NCBI GenBank assembly: GCA_002483395.1
Contig: DLHV01000082.1
Coordinates: 1-13,227, forward strand
DNA: 13,227 nt
Direction: 5' to 3'
Source: Chloracidobacterium sp. UBA7659
Lineage (GTDB): Bacteria > Acidobacteriota > Blastocatellia > Pyrinomonadales > Pyrinomonadaceae
Positions 1 to 7,065 of the stretch are shown here, in pieces. A program made the position numbers and the translations under genes. The notes beneath the pieces were generated by a model that saw only the letters and a list, made by a program, of their open reading frames with translations, had not been told where the DNA came from and did not search any database. Every line of letters begins with the position of its first letter. Within the stretch, counting starts at the first letter, position 1.

Positions 1-675
1 GTCGATCCGGAAAAGCTGAAGGAGATCGTGACGCGGCTCGATGCCGAGGACTTCCAGGTGCACTTTCACGCGATCGGTGACGGGGCGATCCGCCAGTCAC
101 TCGATGCCGTCGAAGCGGCACGCGGGGCCAATGGCGACCTTGGACACCGGCACCACATCTCGCACCTGGAGCTGATCCACCCGGACGATGTGCCGCGCTT
201 CCGCCAGCTCGGCGTGGTCGCGAACTTCCAGCCGCTGTGGGCCTTCGCCGATCCCTACATCACGGAACTGACGGAGCCCGTGCTGGGGCTGAAGCGTGCG
301 CGCTGGCTGTATCCATTGCGGAGCGTTGCTCAGAGCGGCGCACAGGTCGTCGCGGGCAGCGATTGGAGTGTGACTAGTTTGAATCCCCTGGATGCCATCG
401 AGGTTGCCGTCACCCGCCACGACCCCAACGGCGTCGCTGGCCGTGCCTGGATTCCCGAGGAAACGGTGGATCTACCCACGATCCTCGCGGCCTACACGAT
501 CGGCGGCGCCTGGCTGGCCTTCGCGGAACGTGACACCGGTTCGTTGGAAGTCGGCAAGGCCGCTGACTTGATCGTGCTCGATCGCAACCTCTTCACCATT
601 CCCGCGCACGAGATCAACGAGGCGCGGGTGGTGCTGACGGTGGTGGCGGGGCGGGAGGTTTTCGCGGCGCGGTAG
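1..675 (+). CDS. Amidohydrolase family 3 protein (YtcJ-like), 5'-truncated
   Basis: The reading frame is open from base 1, so the gene starts before the window; 224 residues of its C-terminal half are seen, ending in TAG. The metal-dependent amidohydrolase-3 family acts on C-N bonds of amides and formamides; the true substrate cannot be told. Seen: the family signature HFHAIGDGAIRQSLDAVE (about residues 22-39 of the visible part), the conserved aspartate context AGSDWSVTSLNPLDAIEVAVTR, and the C-terminal composite-domain ending SLEVGKAADLIVLDRNLF. The GTG at 28 is an internal valine, not the start. G+C is far above that of genes after ~1.3 kb. It converges on the VOC gene with 17 bases between stops. 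Family assignment is firm, function is not. Confidence 0.9.
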   Translation, partial: VDPEKLKEIVTRLDAEDFQVHFHAIGDGAIRQSLDAVEAARGANGDLGHRHHISHLELIHPDDVPRFRQLGVVANFQPLWAFADPYITELTEPVLGLKRARWLYPLRSVAQSGAQVVAGSDWSVTSLNPLDAIEVAVTRHDPNGVAGRAWIPEETVDLPTILAAYTIGGAWLAFAERDTGSLEVGKAADLIVLDRNLFTIPAHEINEARVVLTVVAGREVFAAR

Positions 676-692
676 CGACGGGCGGCGAATCC

Positions 693-1175
693 TCAACCGC
701 GGCGCGCCGCCTCGATTGCCGCGATATCGATCTTGCCCATCGTCATCATCGCCGCGAACGCCCGTTTGGCGGCAGCGCGGTCGGGAACGATGATTGCTTC
801 CGTCAGGGCCAGGGGCGTGATCTGCCAAGACAATCCCCATTTGTCCTTGCACCAACCGCAGGCACTCTCTTGGCCGCCATTGCCGACGATCGCGTTCCAG
901 TAGCGGTCGGTTTCTTCCTGATCGACGGTTGCGATCTGAAACGAAAACGCTTCGGTGTGCTTGAATGTCGGCCCGCCGTTGAGGCCGATGCAGGGAATTC
1001 CCATCACGGTAAAGTCGACCGTCAAAACCTGCCCCTCTTCTCCGCCCGGGAAATCCCCCGGAGCCTTATGCACTGCGTCAACTCTCGAGTCCGGGAACGT
1101 CTCCGCATAAAACCGCGCCGCCTCCTCAGCGTCGCCATCGTACCAAAGACAGATCGTGTTTTTTGCTTGCGTCAT
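693..1175 (-). CDS. VOC-superfamily PhnB-like protein (3-dmu-9_3-mt domain)
   Basis: A 160-residue single-domain protein of the vicinal-oxygen-chelate superfamily, PhnB-like branch, which databases often misname 3-demethylubiquinone-9 3-methyltransferase. No specific reaction can be assigned. Seen: an N-terminal strand and helix with WYDGDAEEAARFYAETFPDS (residues ~10-29), GLNGGPTFKHTEAFSF in the middle, then QEETDRYWNAIVGNGG and CGWCKDKWGLSWQITP, all typical of the family. The frame stays open upstream to 1307, but ATG at 1175 fits the family N-terminus and has a GGGAG ribosome-binding site about ten bases before it. The upstream extension would run through hairpin repeats, so it is rejected. 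G+C is high like its neighbour and unlike the rest of the window. Confidence 0.88.
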   Translation of the reverse strand: MTQAKNTICLWYDGDAEEAARFYAETFPDSRVDAVHKAPGDFPGGEEGQVLTVDFTVMGIPCIGLNGGPTFKHTEAFSFQIATVDQEETDRYWNAIVGNGGQESACGWCKDKWGLSWQITPLALTEAIIVPDRAAAKRAFAAMMTMGKIDIAAIEAARRG

Positions 1176-1212
1176 AAGGTCAGTTCTCCCACGGTTATCG
1201 TAAGTCGGGCGC

Positions 1213-1295
1213 GTCCCTGAAAGGGACATATTTAATAGCGTCGGGTGAAACCCGACGATCCGGTCACAAAAATATCCGCGTCCCTGTAAGGGACG
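1213..1295 (+). repeat. Left triple-hairpin cluster
   Basis: Three perfect hairpins with three-base loops: GTCCCT-GAA-AGGGAC (1213-1227), CGTCGGGT-GAA-ACCCGACG (1239-1257) and CGTCCCT-GTA-AGGGACG (1279-1295). The middle one is preceded by AATAG and followed by AT. The block 1234-1259 matches the right cluster, read on the minus strand, at 24 of 26 positions. The only two differences (1246 and 1250) pair with each other, so the stem is preserved. Confidence 0.85.
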
Positions 1296-1297
1296 AA

Positions 1298-1751
1298 TTA
1301 ATCCCAAACATATTTCTCATCATAATCAATTTTGTATTTGTGGTAGAAGCCGCGCATCTCGTCCTCAAATAGCTTTTTCTTGTGATGCTCCTTCTGGTTC
1401 GCAATGTATTTTTCGACGGCCGCGATCTGAGTATGACCTACCGAGAAAGCGGAATAGCCGTCCTGCCAGCCGAACTTCGAGTACATTTTGCCCTTAGTCT
1501 TTATCCATTTTGAGCTTTCGCGTTTTACTGAACCAATAAGGTCAGGAACGAGGTGGTTCTTGCTCATCGAAACCAACAGATGATCGTGATTGGACGTGCC
1601 GCCCGCCTTTAAGAGCTTTCCGTCGAAGTTTCTGATTATGCCGCCCATGTAAGCGAACATCTCGCTCTCTATCTCGGGTTGAATGAAATCAAACCGGTTT
1701 TTGGTCGAAAAGACGATGTGAAAATAGCTGCTGAATAGGGTTTGTGCCCAT
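1298..1751 (-). pseudogene. tnpA: IS200/IS605-type Y1 transposase, apparent frameshift at codon 2
   Basis: An HUH single-strand transposase that would cut and rejoin hairpin-marked element ends. The first ATG in the intact frame (1660) gives only 120 residues. The frame continues upstream without a start codon and reads AQTLFSSYFHIVFSTKNRFD, the standard N-terminus of this family. ATG at 1749-1751 becomes in frame if one G is removed from the GGG run at 1747-1749. That gives about 150 residues, the normal length. The catalytic tyrosine is in YIANQKEHH (codon 1406-1408), and the C-terminus YKIDYDEKYVWD is typical. The HUH motif reads H-D-H (1580-1588), with aspartate where a hydrophobic residue is usual. 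The gene may be dead, use a non-standard start, or carry sequencing errors. It resembles IS200 TnpA (YI..NQ..HH) rather than RAYT proteins (YI..NP). Confidence 0.85.
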
Positions 1752-1760
1752 GGGTTGTTC

Positions 1761-1845
1761 GTCCCTTTCAGGGACAGATTGGTTTTGTTGTATCTCTTAT
1801 CGTCGGGATTCTCCCGACGCTATTTCATTCGTCCCCGTTGGGGAC
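1761..1845 (-). repeat. Right triple-hairpin cluster
   Basis: The mirror image of the left cluster. On the plus strand the hairpins are GTCCCT-TTC-AGGGAC (1761-1775), CGTCGGGA-TTC-TCCCGACG (1801-1819) and GTCCCC-GTT-GGGGAC (1831-1845). On the minus strand the first two loops read GAA, as on the left. The outer hairpin has a C-G pair next to the loop where the others have T-A, again keeping the stem. Confidence 0.85.
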
Positions 1846-1846
1846 A

Positions 1847-1926
1847 ACTTTGACGCTTCGTGAGGCACTTTTAAGGCTTCGTGAGCGACTTATACCGCTT
1901 CGTGTCGACTTAACGGACGTTTCGTG
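1847..1926. repeat. Degenerate 21-bp tandem repeat, about four units
   Basis: GCTTCGTG starts at 1855, 1876 and 1897, exactly 21 bases apart, and a decayed copy GTTTCGTG starts at 1919. ACTT recurs in step at 1847, 1867, 1888 and 1908. The array begins two bases after the last hairpin of the mobile unit. A short frame running through it shows a seven-residue periodicity but has no other sign of being a gene. Its role is unknown. Confidence 0.7.
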
Positions 1927-1954
1927 AAACGGCAGTTGCCAGCGATGCGGAAAC

Positions 1955-2224
1955 CTATTTTTTGATTGCCTTCCAAGACACTTCGGCGTATTGCGTGCCA
2001 CCATTTCCCGAATTGTAATAAATCGAAACCTTTTCATAAGCCCACTGGACTCCGGCGCAATCGTTCTTCGGTAAGCAAATGATATTCAAGAAGGCACCCA
2101 TTACATACTTACCCCGGTCCATCAGAGGCACAATTTCATCCAAAGCTGCTTGCAACTCTTCTTGCGGAACAACTGGATCGGAGGCGACAATCGAATAATG
2201 GCGAGGCGTGGGCTGAGTCTCCAT
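1955..2224 (-). CDS. Small hypothetical protein, second gene of an overlapping pair
   Basis: An 89-residue protein that I do not recognise. It has no signal peptide or membrane segment. It is soluble-looking, with an acidic helical stretch QEELQAALDEIVPLMDRG (about residues 21-38), then YVMGAFLNIICLP and a C-terminal WAYEKVSIYYNSGNGGTQYAEVSWK likely to form strands. The start ATG (2222-2224) overlaps the stop of the upstream 97-residue gene by one base (TAATG), so translation is probably coupled and the two products may work together. The size, pairing and position beside hicAB and a transposon suit an accessory cassette, such as an immunity or toxin-antitoxin-type pair. That is inference from context only. 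Confidence 0.65.
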   Translation of the reverse strand: METQPTPRHYSIVASDPVVPQEELQAALDEIVPLMDRGKYVMGAFLNIICLPKNDCAGVQWAYEKVSIYYNSGNGGTQYAEVSWKAIKK

Positions 2225-2517
2225 TAGATCGACTCCGTTATCCAGCTATGGGGTTGGACTTCTCCATCGGTACAGTGAATCTTCAGCTTGTCGAATAAGT
2301 CAACCGCAATTATGTTAGCGGCGAATGGCGTTTCAGCTTCGCAACTGAACAAAGCAACACATCCTGACCCATCAATATGGAGCCGGGTAGGAATTGGTTC
2401 GAAATTCCGCAAGAGTCGAACAAGTGTGTCCTCATCCAACTGCTGGAAAAATACTTGATATGGGCTGACTGTTCGTTTTCCTTGGAATAAGACCTCGATC
2501 TTAAATGCACTCATCAT
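2224..2517 (-). CDS. Small hypothetical protein, first gene of an overlapping pair
   Basis: A 97-residue soluble-looking protein that I do not recognise. It begins MMSAFKIEVLFQGKRTVSPY; the first of the two methionines is taken as the start and no clear Shine-Dalgarno is seen. It has a helix LDEDTLVRLLRNF (about residues 28-40) followed by alternating hydrophobic and polar stretches (TRLHIDGSGCVALFS, NIIAVDLFDKLKIHC), consistent with a small alpha/beta fold. Its start lies two bases after the stop of the displaced mqnE tail, and its TAA overlaps the next gene's ATG by one base. The pair therefore probably once followed an mqnE gene directly and was transcribed with it. Confidence 0.65.
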   Translation of the reverse strand: MMSAFKIEVLFQGKRTVSPYQVFFQQLDEDTLVRLLRNFEPIPTRLHIDGSGCVALFSCEAETPFAANIIAVDLFDKLKIHCTDGEVQPHSWITESI

Positions 2518-2519
2518 AG

Positions 2520-2702
2520 CTATGTCACCCGTTCACGCCACCACTTTTCTAACCTATTATAAACCGTATCTCTTTCCACGGCCTCGAAGCCGGCGCACCC
2601 GATCATTTCGATGATCTCCTGCTTGGCCATTTTTACTTCGCCGCCCGATTCGACGGAGTATTCCCGATTAGATCGGGATTCGCCGCCGTCGGTGATGGTG
2701 AT
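2520..2702 (-). pseudogene. mqnE: Displaced, diverged 3' end of an mqnE gene
   Basis: Reading the minus strand from just after the hicB stop gives about 60 codons. These begin ITITDGGE and continue [20 protein letters not shown] and [12 protein letters not shown], ending WWRERVT and TAG. They match the C-terminus of the intact MqnE in this window (TITDGGE, then [20 protein letters not shown], then [12 protein letters not shown]). In the 33 codons from GEVKM to EK I count about 14 synonymous and 5 amino-acid-changing differences, so this copy diverged while still under selection as MqnE. It lacks the upstream ~300 codons and cannot make an enzyme. It is in the same frame as hicB, separated only by the hicB TAG. 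A 7-bp hairpin (2662-2678) sits in its most divergent part. Confidence 0.85.
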
Positions 2703-2918
2703 CTATGCTGCTAAGACCTCGACGTAATCACTTCTCGACATAGCTGGCGGAATCTGTGCGCCTGTTTTGGTTAGGTCTTCCAGGTGAAATTCGATCGCTT
2801 CCTGAATAAGCTGTTTAACATCGGCTTCGGTTTCGCCAACCGCGACACAGCCCGGAAGATCAGGGACATATGCCCCCCAACTCGTTTCACCCTTTTCTAT
2901 AACGACCATATATCGCAT
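2703..2918 (-). CDS. hicB: HicB-family antitoxin
   Basis: A 71-residue antitoxin that would bind and block HicA and, in many systems, also repress its own promoter. Seen: the HicB core fold sequence WGAYVPDLPGCVAVGETEAD (residues 14-33), followed by helix VKQLIQEAIEFHLEDL. The tail is short, and no clear helix-turn-helix or ribbon-helix-helix domain is visible, so autoregulation by this protein alone is uncertain. Its ATG (2916-2918) follows the hicA stop by two bases, the usual toxin-first hicAB order. Its TAG abuts the displaced mqnE tail. Confidence 0.9.
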   Translation of the reverse strand: MRYMVVIEKGETSWGAYVPDLPGCVAVGETEADVKQLIQEAIEFHLEDLTKTGAQIPPAMSRSDYVEVLAA

Positions 2919-2920
2919 AT

Positions 2921-3105
2921 TTATTTCTTTAACCCCGCTTGCTTTAGAACATTGTTAAGAGTTCCCGGCGGCATGTCAATACTTTCTTTTCCCGCAATGG
3001 TTACTGTGCCGGGTTTGGCCGGATGATGAAACTGCCGATGGCTACCTCGCATTCTAACCAAAATCCAGCCATCTTTCTCGATCAATTTAATGACATCTTT
3101 AACTT

Positions 3106-3109
<4 letters not shown>
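2921..3109 (-). CDS. hicA: HicA-family mRNA interferase toxin
   Basis: A 62-residue toxin of the HicA family, double-stranded-RNA-binding-like RNases that cut mRNA and stop growth when antitoxin is lost. Seen: the family N-terminus [20 protein letters not shown], the catalytic histidine in GSHRQFHHP (His24), and [25 protein letters not shown]. The full domain is present and no key residue is missing. The start is TTG (3107-3109), overlapping the mqnE stop TGA by two bases within TTGA. No independent promoter is obvious, so it may be expressed by coupling to mqnE or from a promoter inside mqnE. Confidence 0.92.
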
Positions 3110-4206
<1,097 letters not shown>

Positions 4207-4220
4207 AACTTTATGCTACG

Positions 4221-4229
4221 ATTCTACCA
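4221..4229 (-). promoter_or_regulatory. Candidate extended -10 promoter of mqnE
   Basis: On the minus strand the bases read TGGTAGAAT, an extended -10 (TG-N-TAGAAT), with the hexamer 14 bases before the mqnE ATG. The flanking 15-base block (4220-4234) recurs exactly at 8804-8818 upstream of the mqnP-like gene, in the same orientation relative to it. No good -35 is seen. The leader would be under ten bases. Confidence 0.45.
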
Positions 4230-4321
4230 AAACCATGCGTGAAAGTCGTTTGTATTAGTTCGATACAGCTCGTGGCAGCCGAAGCAGCTCAAGAAAAGAA
4301 AGCGTTACAAATACTTAACTT

Positions 4322-5227
4322 ATGAAATTCGGACAAGTAGATAATCCTGAAGAGATAGATTTCGCCATTCCCGCTGACCACAAAGACACAAAGGCCGTTC
4401 TGGCAAAATCGAAGAAAAAGGATCTCAAAGTTTATGTCGGTTGCGCGAAATGGAACAAAACCGACCTGAAGAATTTTTATCCGAAAGGTACAAAGGATGA
4501 ACTCGGCTACTACTCATCCCAGTTTAACTGTATCGAGCTAAACGCGACATTTTACAGGCTTTTTCCCGCATCGCAGTTTGAAAAATGGAAAGAAACGACT
4601 CCGGATGGCTTCAAGTTTTTTCCAAAGCTTGGACAGGACATTTCGCACTTCAGGCGGCTGAAAGATGTTGAGCAGTTAGTTGACGACACCGTCACAAACT
4701 TTTCTCATCTGCAGGAGAAAATGGGCGTCCCGTTTTTGCAGATGCATAACAACTTCGGCCCAAAGGATTTCGATCGGGTTAATGCATTCATCGAACATTG
4801 GCAATATGATATTCCACTCGCACTAGAATTTCGGCATACGGATTGGTACAACAACCCGGATGTTTCCGCGGAATTGTACGATTTGCTTGAGAAAAACAAT
4901 ATCGTGAACGTGCTGGTCGATACGGCCGGCAGACGCGACCTAATGCATATGCGGCTTACCGCTCCGCGTGCTTTTGTCCGCTGGGTCGGCGCAAATCACC
5001 CGTCGGATTACTCGAGGTTGGACGAATGGATCGATAGAATCGTCGAGTGGAAGAAACAAGGTCTGGAAGAGTTAAATTTTTTCGTTCACCAAAATATCGA
5101 AAAGGAATCTCCGTTGCTTTCGGCTTATTTCATCGCGAAGCTAAACAAGAGAATAGGAAGCGATCTGCAAATTCCTAATACCATTACCCCAACCATTCGC
5201 GAGGATGGAACCTTGTATGCAAAGTGA
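4322..5227 (+). CDS. DUF72 (YecE-like) family protein
   Basis: A 301-residue DUF72 protein, a TIM-barrel-like family of unknown biochemical function. Seen: KVYVGCAKWNKTDLKNFYPKG (about residues 36-56), the hallmark FNCIELNATFYRLFPASQFE (68-87), TPDGFKFFPKLGQDISHFRRL, LQMHNNFGPKDFDRV, ALEFRHTDWYNNPDV and FFVHQNIEKES near the end. About 30 basic, lysine-rich residues precede the usual family start. Length is slightly above the usual ~240-280. It is transcribed divergently from mqnE across 115 bases and leads a three-gene run with the amidohydrolase and GNAT genes. The 41-base gap after it holds the ribosome-binding site of the next gene. Confidence 0.9.
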   Translation: MKFGQVDNPEEIDFAIPADHKDTKAVLAKSKKKDLKVYVGCAKWNKTDLKNFYPKGTKDELGYYSSQFNCIELNATFYRLFPASQFEKWKETTPDGFKFFPKLGQDISHFRRLKDVEQLVDDTVTNFSHLQEKMGVPFLQMHNNFGPKDFDRVNAFIEHWQYDIPLALEFRHTDWYNNPDVSAELYDLLEKNNIVNVLVDTAGRRDLMHMRLTAPRAFVRWVGANHPSDYSRLDEWIDRIVEWKKQGLEELNFFVHQNIEKESPLLSAYFIAKLNKRIGSDLQIPNTITPTIREDGTLYAK

Positions 5228-5268
5228 TCGGCTTCGCCGATGAAACATTCAAAAACGAGGATTCGAAC

Positions 5269-6585
5269 ATGCAAAAAAAGAAAAACCTTTATCGGGTTCT
5301 TATAGTTGCCGCTTTTTGCTTACTAATAGTTCTACCGCTGCTGGCACAGGTCAAATCAGTAACCGTGATCAAAGCGGGAAGGCTGATCGACACCGAAAAC
5401 GGCAAAGTGCTTGAAAATCAAATGGTCCTCGTTGAGGGCGATTTGATCAAAGCGGTCGGGCCAAACATAACGATCCCCGCCGGGGCGACCGTTATCGATC
5501 TCTCGAAAGCGACGGTGCTCCCGGGGCTAACCGATTCGCATGTTCACATTACCGGCCAGGCTGGGGCTGATTATTACGAGTCGCTTTTTCGAAGATCGTT
5601 TATTGACGAGGCCGTTACCGCTCATATCTACGCAAAGCGAACGCTCGATGCAGGGTTTACGACCGTGCGAAGCGTCGGCTCCGGGCCGTTTGTTGACGTT
5701 GCTCTTCGCAATGCGATCAATCGAGGTGAGTTGCCCGGGCCGCGTATCCTCGCGGCTACGATTTACATCGGTTCGACCGGCAGTCACGGCGACCTCAATG
5801 GTTTTTCTCCTTGGCTTGGCGATAAAACGCTGTCCGAAATGTCCGGCATAGCCGACGGTGTGGACGAGGTCCGAAAGAAGGTTAGATATCTGATCAAGAA
5901 CGGCGCGGATGTGATCAAATTTGGAGCGACGGCCGGTGTTTTGACCGAAGAGGCGAGCGTCGGAGCTCCGCAATATTCGCAAGAGGAAATGAACGCGATA
6001 GTTGCGGAAGCAAGACTGCACGGCATAAAGGTTTGTGCCCATGCCCACGGAACCGAGGGCATCAAGATGGCCGTTAAGGCCGGAGTCGATTCCATCGAGC
6101 ATGGCAGCTTTCTTGATGAAGAAGGCATCCGCCTGATGAAGGAACACGGCACGTACCTTTCGGCCGATATCTACAACGACGATTACATCCTTGCCGAATA
6201 CGCGAAGTTCGGCACGCCAAAAGTAATAATTGAAAAGGAGAAATTGGTCGGCAGAACACAGCGTGAAAACTTTCAAAAAGCGGTGAAGGCGGGCGTAAAG
6301 ATCGCATTCGGAACGGACGCCGGTGTCTACCCACACGGCTGGAACGCAAAACAATTCGCGAAGATGGTCGAGTGGGGAATGACGCCAATGGGAGCGATAC
6401 AGGCCGCGACGGTCGGCAATGCGGATCTTTTCGGATGGAGCGATAAGATCGGTTCGATCAGCGTCGGGAAATATGCGGATATTATAGCCATCGATGGTGA
6501 TCCGCTTGCTAACGTCGGCCTGCTGGAGAAAGTCAGTTTCGTGATGAAAGGCGGAGTCGTTTACAAGAATTCGCCGGCGAAATAA
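5269..6585 (+). CDS. Secreted metal-dependent amidohydrolase
   Basis: A 438-residue exported hydrolase of the amidohydrolase superfamily, the branch often annotated as Xaa-Pro dipeptidase-like or imidazolonepropionase-related; the substrate is unknown. The frame is open from GTG 5224, but ATG 5269 has GAGG eight bases upstream and starts directly at a signal peptide: KKK, hydrophobic VLIVAAFCLLIVLPLLA, then QVKS, with likely cleavage after LLA (residue ~26). Metal-site residues are all present: His91 and His93 in DSHVH, the probable carbamylated Lys217 in VIKFGATAG, His258 in AHAHGTEG, His278 in SIEHGS and Asp350 in FGTDAG. The C-terminus SISVGKYADIIAIDGDPL completes the composite sandwich domain. 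It acts in the periplasm or outside the cell. Confidence 0.92.
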   Translation: MQKKKNLYRVLIVAAFCLLIVLPLLAQVKSVTVIKAGRLIDTENGKVLENQMVLVEGDLIKAVGPNITIPAGATVIDLSKATVLPGLTDSHVHITGQAGADYYESLFRRSFIDEAVTAHIYAKRTLDAGFTTVRSVGSGPFVDVALRNAINRGELPGPRILAATIYIGSTGSHGDLNGFSPWLGDKTLSEMSGIADGVDEVRKKVRYLIKNGADVIKFGATAGVLTEEASVGAPQYSQEEMNAIVAEARLHGIKVCAHAHGTEGIKMAVKAGVDSIEHGSFLDEEGIRLMKEHGTYLSADIYNDDYILAEYAKFGTPKVIIEKEKLVGRTQRENFQKAVKAGVKIAFGTDAGVYPHGWNAKQFAKMVEWGMTPMGAIQAATVGNADLFGWSDKIGSISVGKYADIIAIDGDPLANVGLLEKVSFVMKGGVVYKNSPAK

Positions 6586-6606
6586 GCAATCGACGTTTTG
6601 CGAAAA

Positions 6607-7056
6607 ATGATCGCGATAGCCAGAACAAACTCGGAGGATGCAGATTTCAGGGCGCTGGTGACTCTGCTTGACGCTGAACTCCAAATTCGCGATGGCGAAG
6701 ATCACACTTTTTACGCGCAATTTAATAAAATCGATAGTCTGCAAGAGGTTGTTGTCGCTTATTCAGATCAGATTGCGATTGGTTGCGGTGCAATAAAAGC
6801 TTATGCCGAACAAACCGCTGAAATAAAGCGAATGTTCGTGAAAGCAGAGAATCGAGGCAAGGGAGTTGCCGGGAAGATCTTGGGCGAACTTGAAACCTGG
6901 GCGAAGGAACTGAATTTTGACGAATGCATTCTCGAAACAGGTTTCAATCAGCTTGAGGCGATCGCTTTGTATAAGAAATCCGGGTATGAGATGATCCCCA
7001 ATTATGGGCAATACATCGGCGTCGAAAACAGCGTTTGCATGAAGAAACGGATCTAG
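6607..7056 (+). CDS. GNAT-family N-acetyltransferase
   Basis: A 149-residue acetyl-CoA-dependent acetyltransferase with unknown acceptor. Seen: AEIKRMFVKAENRGKGVAGKIL (about residues 71-92), in which the strand and the R-G-K-G-V-A loop bind the CoA pyrophosphate, then LGELETWAKELNF and the final GNAT element ETGFNQLEAIALYKKSGYE. A TTG three codons earlier (6598) is an alternative start; ATG is preferred because neither has a clear ribosome-binding site. It lies 21 bases after the amidohydrolase, so the two are probably cotranscribed. It converges on DUF2071 with nine bases between stops. Confidence 0.9.
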   Translation: MIAIARTNSEDADFRALVTLLDAELQIRDGEDHTFYAQFNKIDSLQEVVVAYSDQIAIGCGAIKAYAEQTAEIKRMFVKAENRGKGVAGKILGELETWAKELNFDECILETGFNQLEAIALYKKSGYEMIPNYGQYIGVENSVCMKKRI

Positions 7057-7065
7057 AAATGAATT

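Larger units (their letters stand above)
1213..1845. mobile_element. IS200-type transposase unit bounded by inverted triple-hairpin clusters
   Basis: The unit is a Y1 transposase gene whose stop codon lies two bases from the left hairpin cluster (1213-1295) and whose probable start (1751) lies nine bases from the right cluster (1761-1845). Each cluster is short palindrome, longer palindrome, short palindrome, with three-base loops. The clusters are inverted relative to each other: left on the plus strand corresponds to right on the minus strand. Gene plus structured ends, with no target duplication visible, is the organisation of IS200/IS605 elements. However, three hairpins per end is more than the one imperfect palindrome per end usual for IS200, and recalls REP/BIME clusters around RAYT genes. 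Exact ends cannot be set from one copy. Confidence 0.75.

Noticed and set aside
870..1220. Plus-strand 116-residue frame
   Set aside because: A shadow of the VOC gene in another frame, extending into the repeat; no domain features.
1213..1295. Left hairpins as a rho-independent terminator for the VOC or transposase gene
   Set aside because: No T-run follows the stems in a useful direction, and the mirrored copy beyond the transposase start shows they belong to the mobile unit.
1176..1307. N-terminal extension of the VOC protein from 1307
   Set aside because: The extension is translated hairpin repeat. ATG 1175 has a good ribosome-binding site and matches the family start.
1847..1926. Possible small CRISPR array
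   Set aside because: The repeated core is only 8 bases with about 13-base gaps, the repeats are decayed, and no cas gene is nearby. It is a tandem repeat, not repeat-spacer structure.
1742..1927. Plus-strand 61-residue frame with heptad-like LREALLRLRERL
   Set aside because: It runs through the right hairpin cluster and the 21-bp repeat; the seven-residue periodicity is simply that repeat translated. No ribosome-binding site or family match.
5224..5268. GTG start for the secreted amidohydrolase
   Set aside because: It would place 15 polar residues before the signal peptide and has no ribosome-binding site, whereas ATG 5269 has GAGG at proper spacing.
5527..6744. 405-residue minus-strand open frame
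   Set aside because: It is antisense to the amidohydrolase, which has a full set of metal ligands and a signal peptide. The antisense protein has no recognisable domain and crosses into the GNAT gene.
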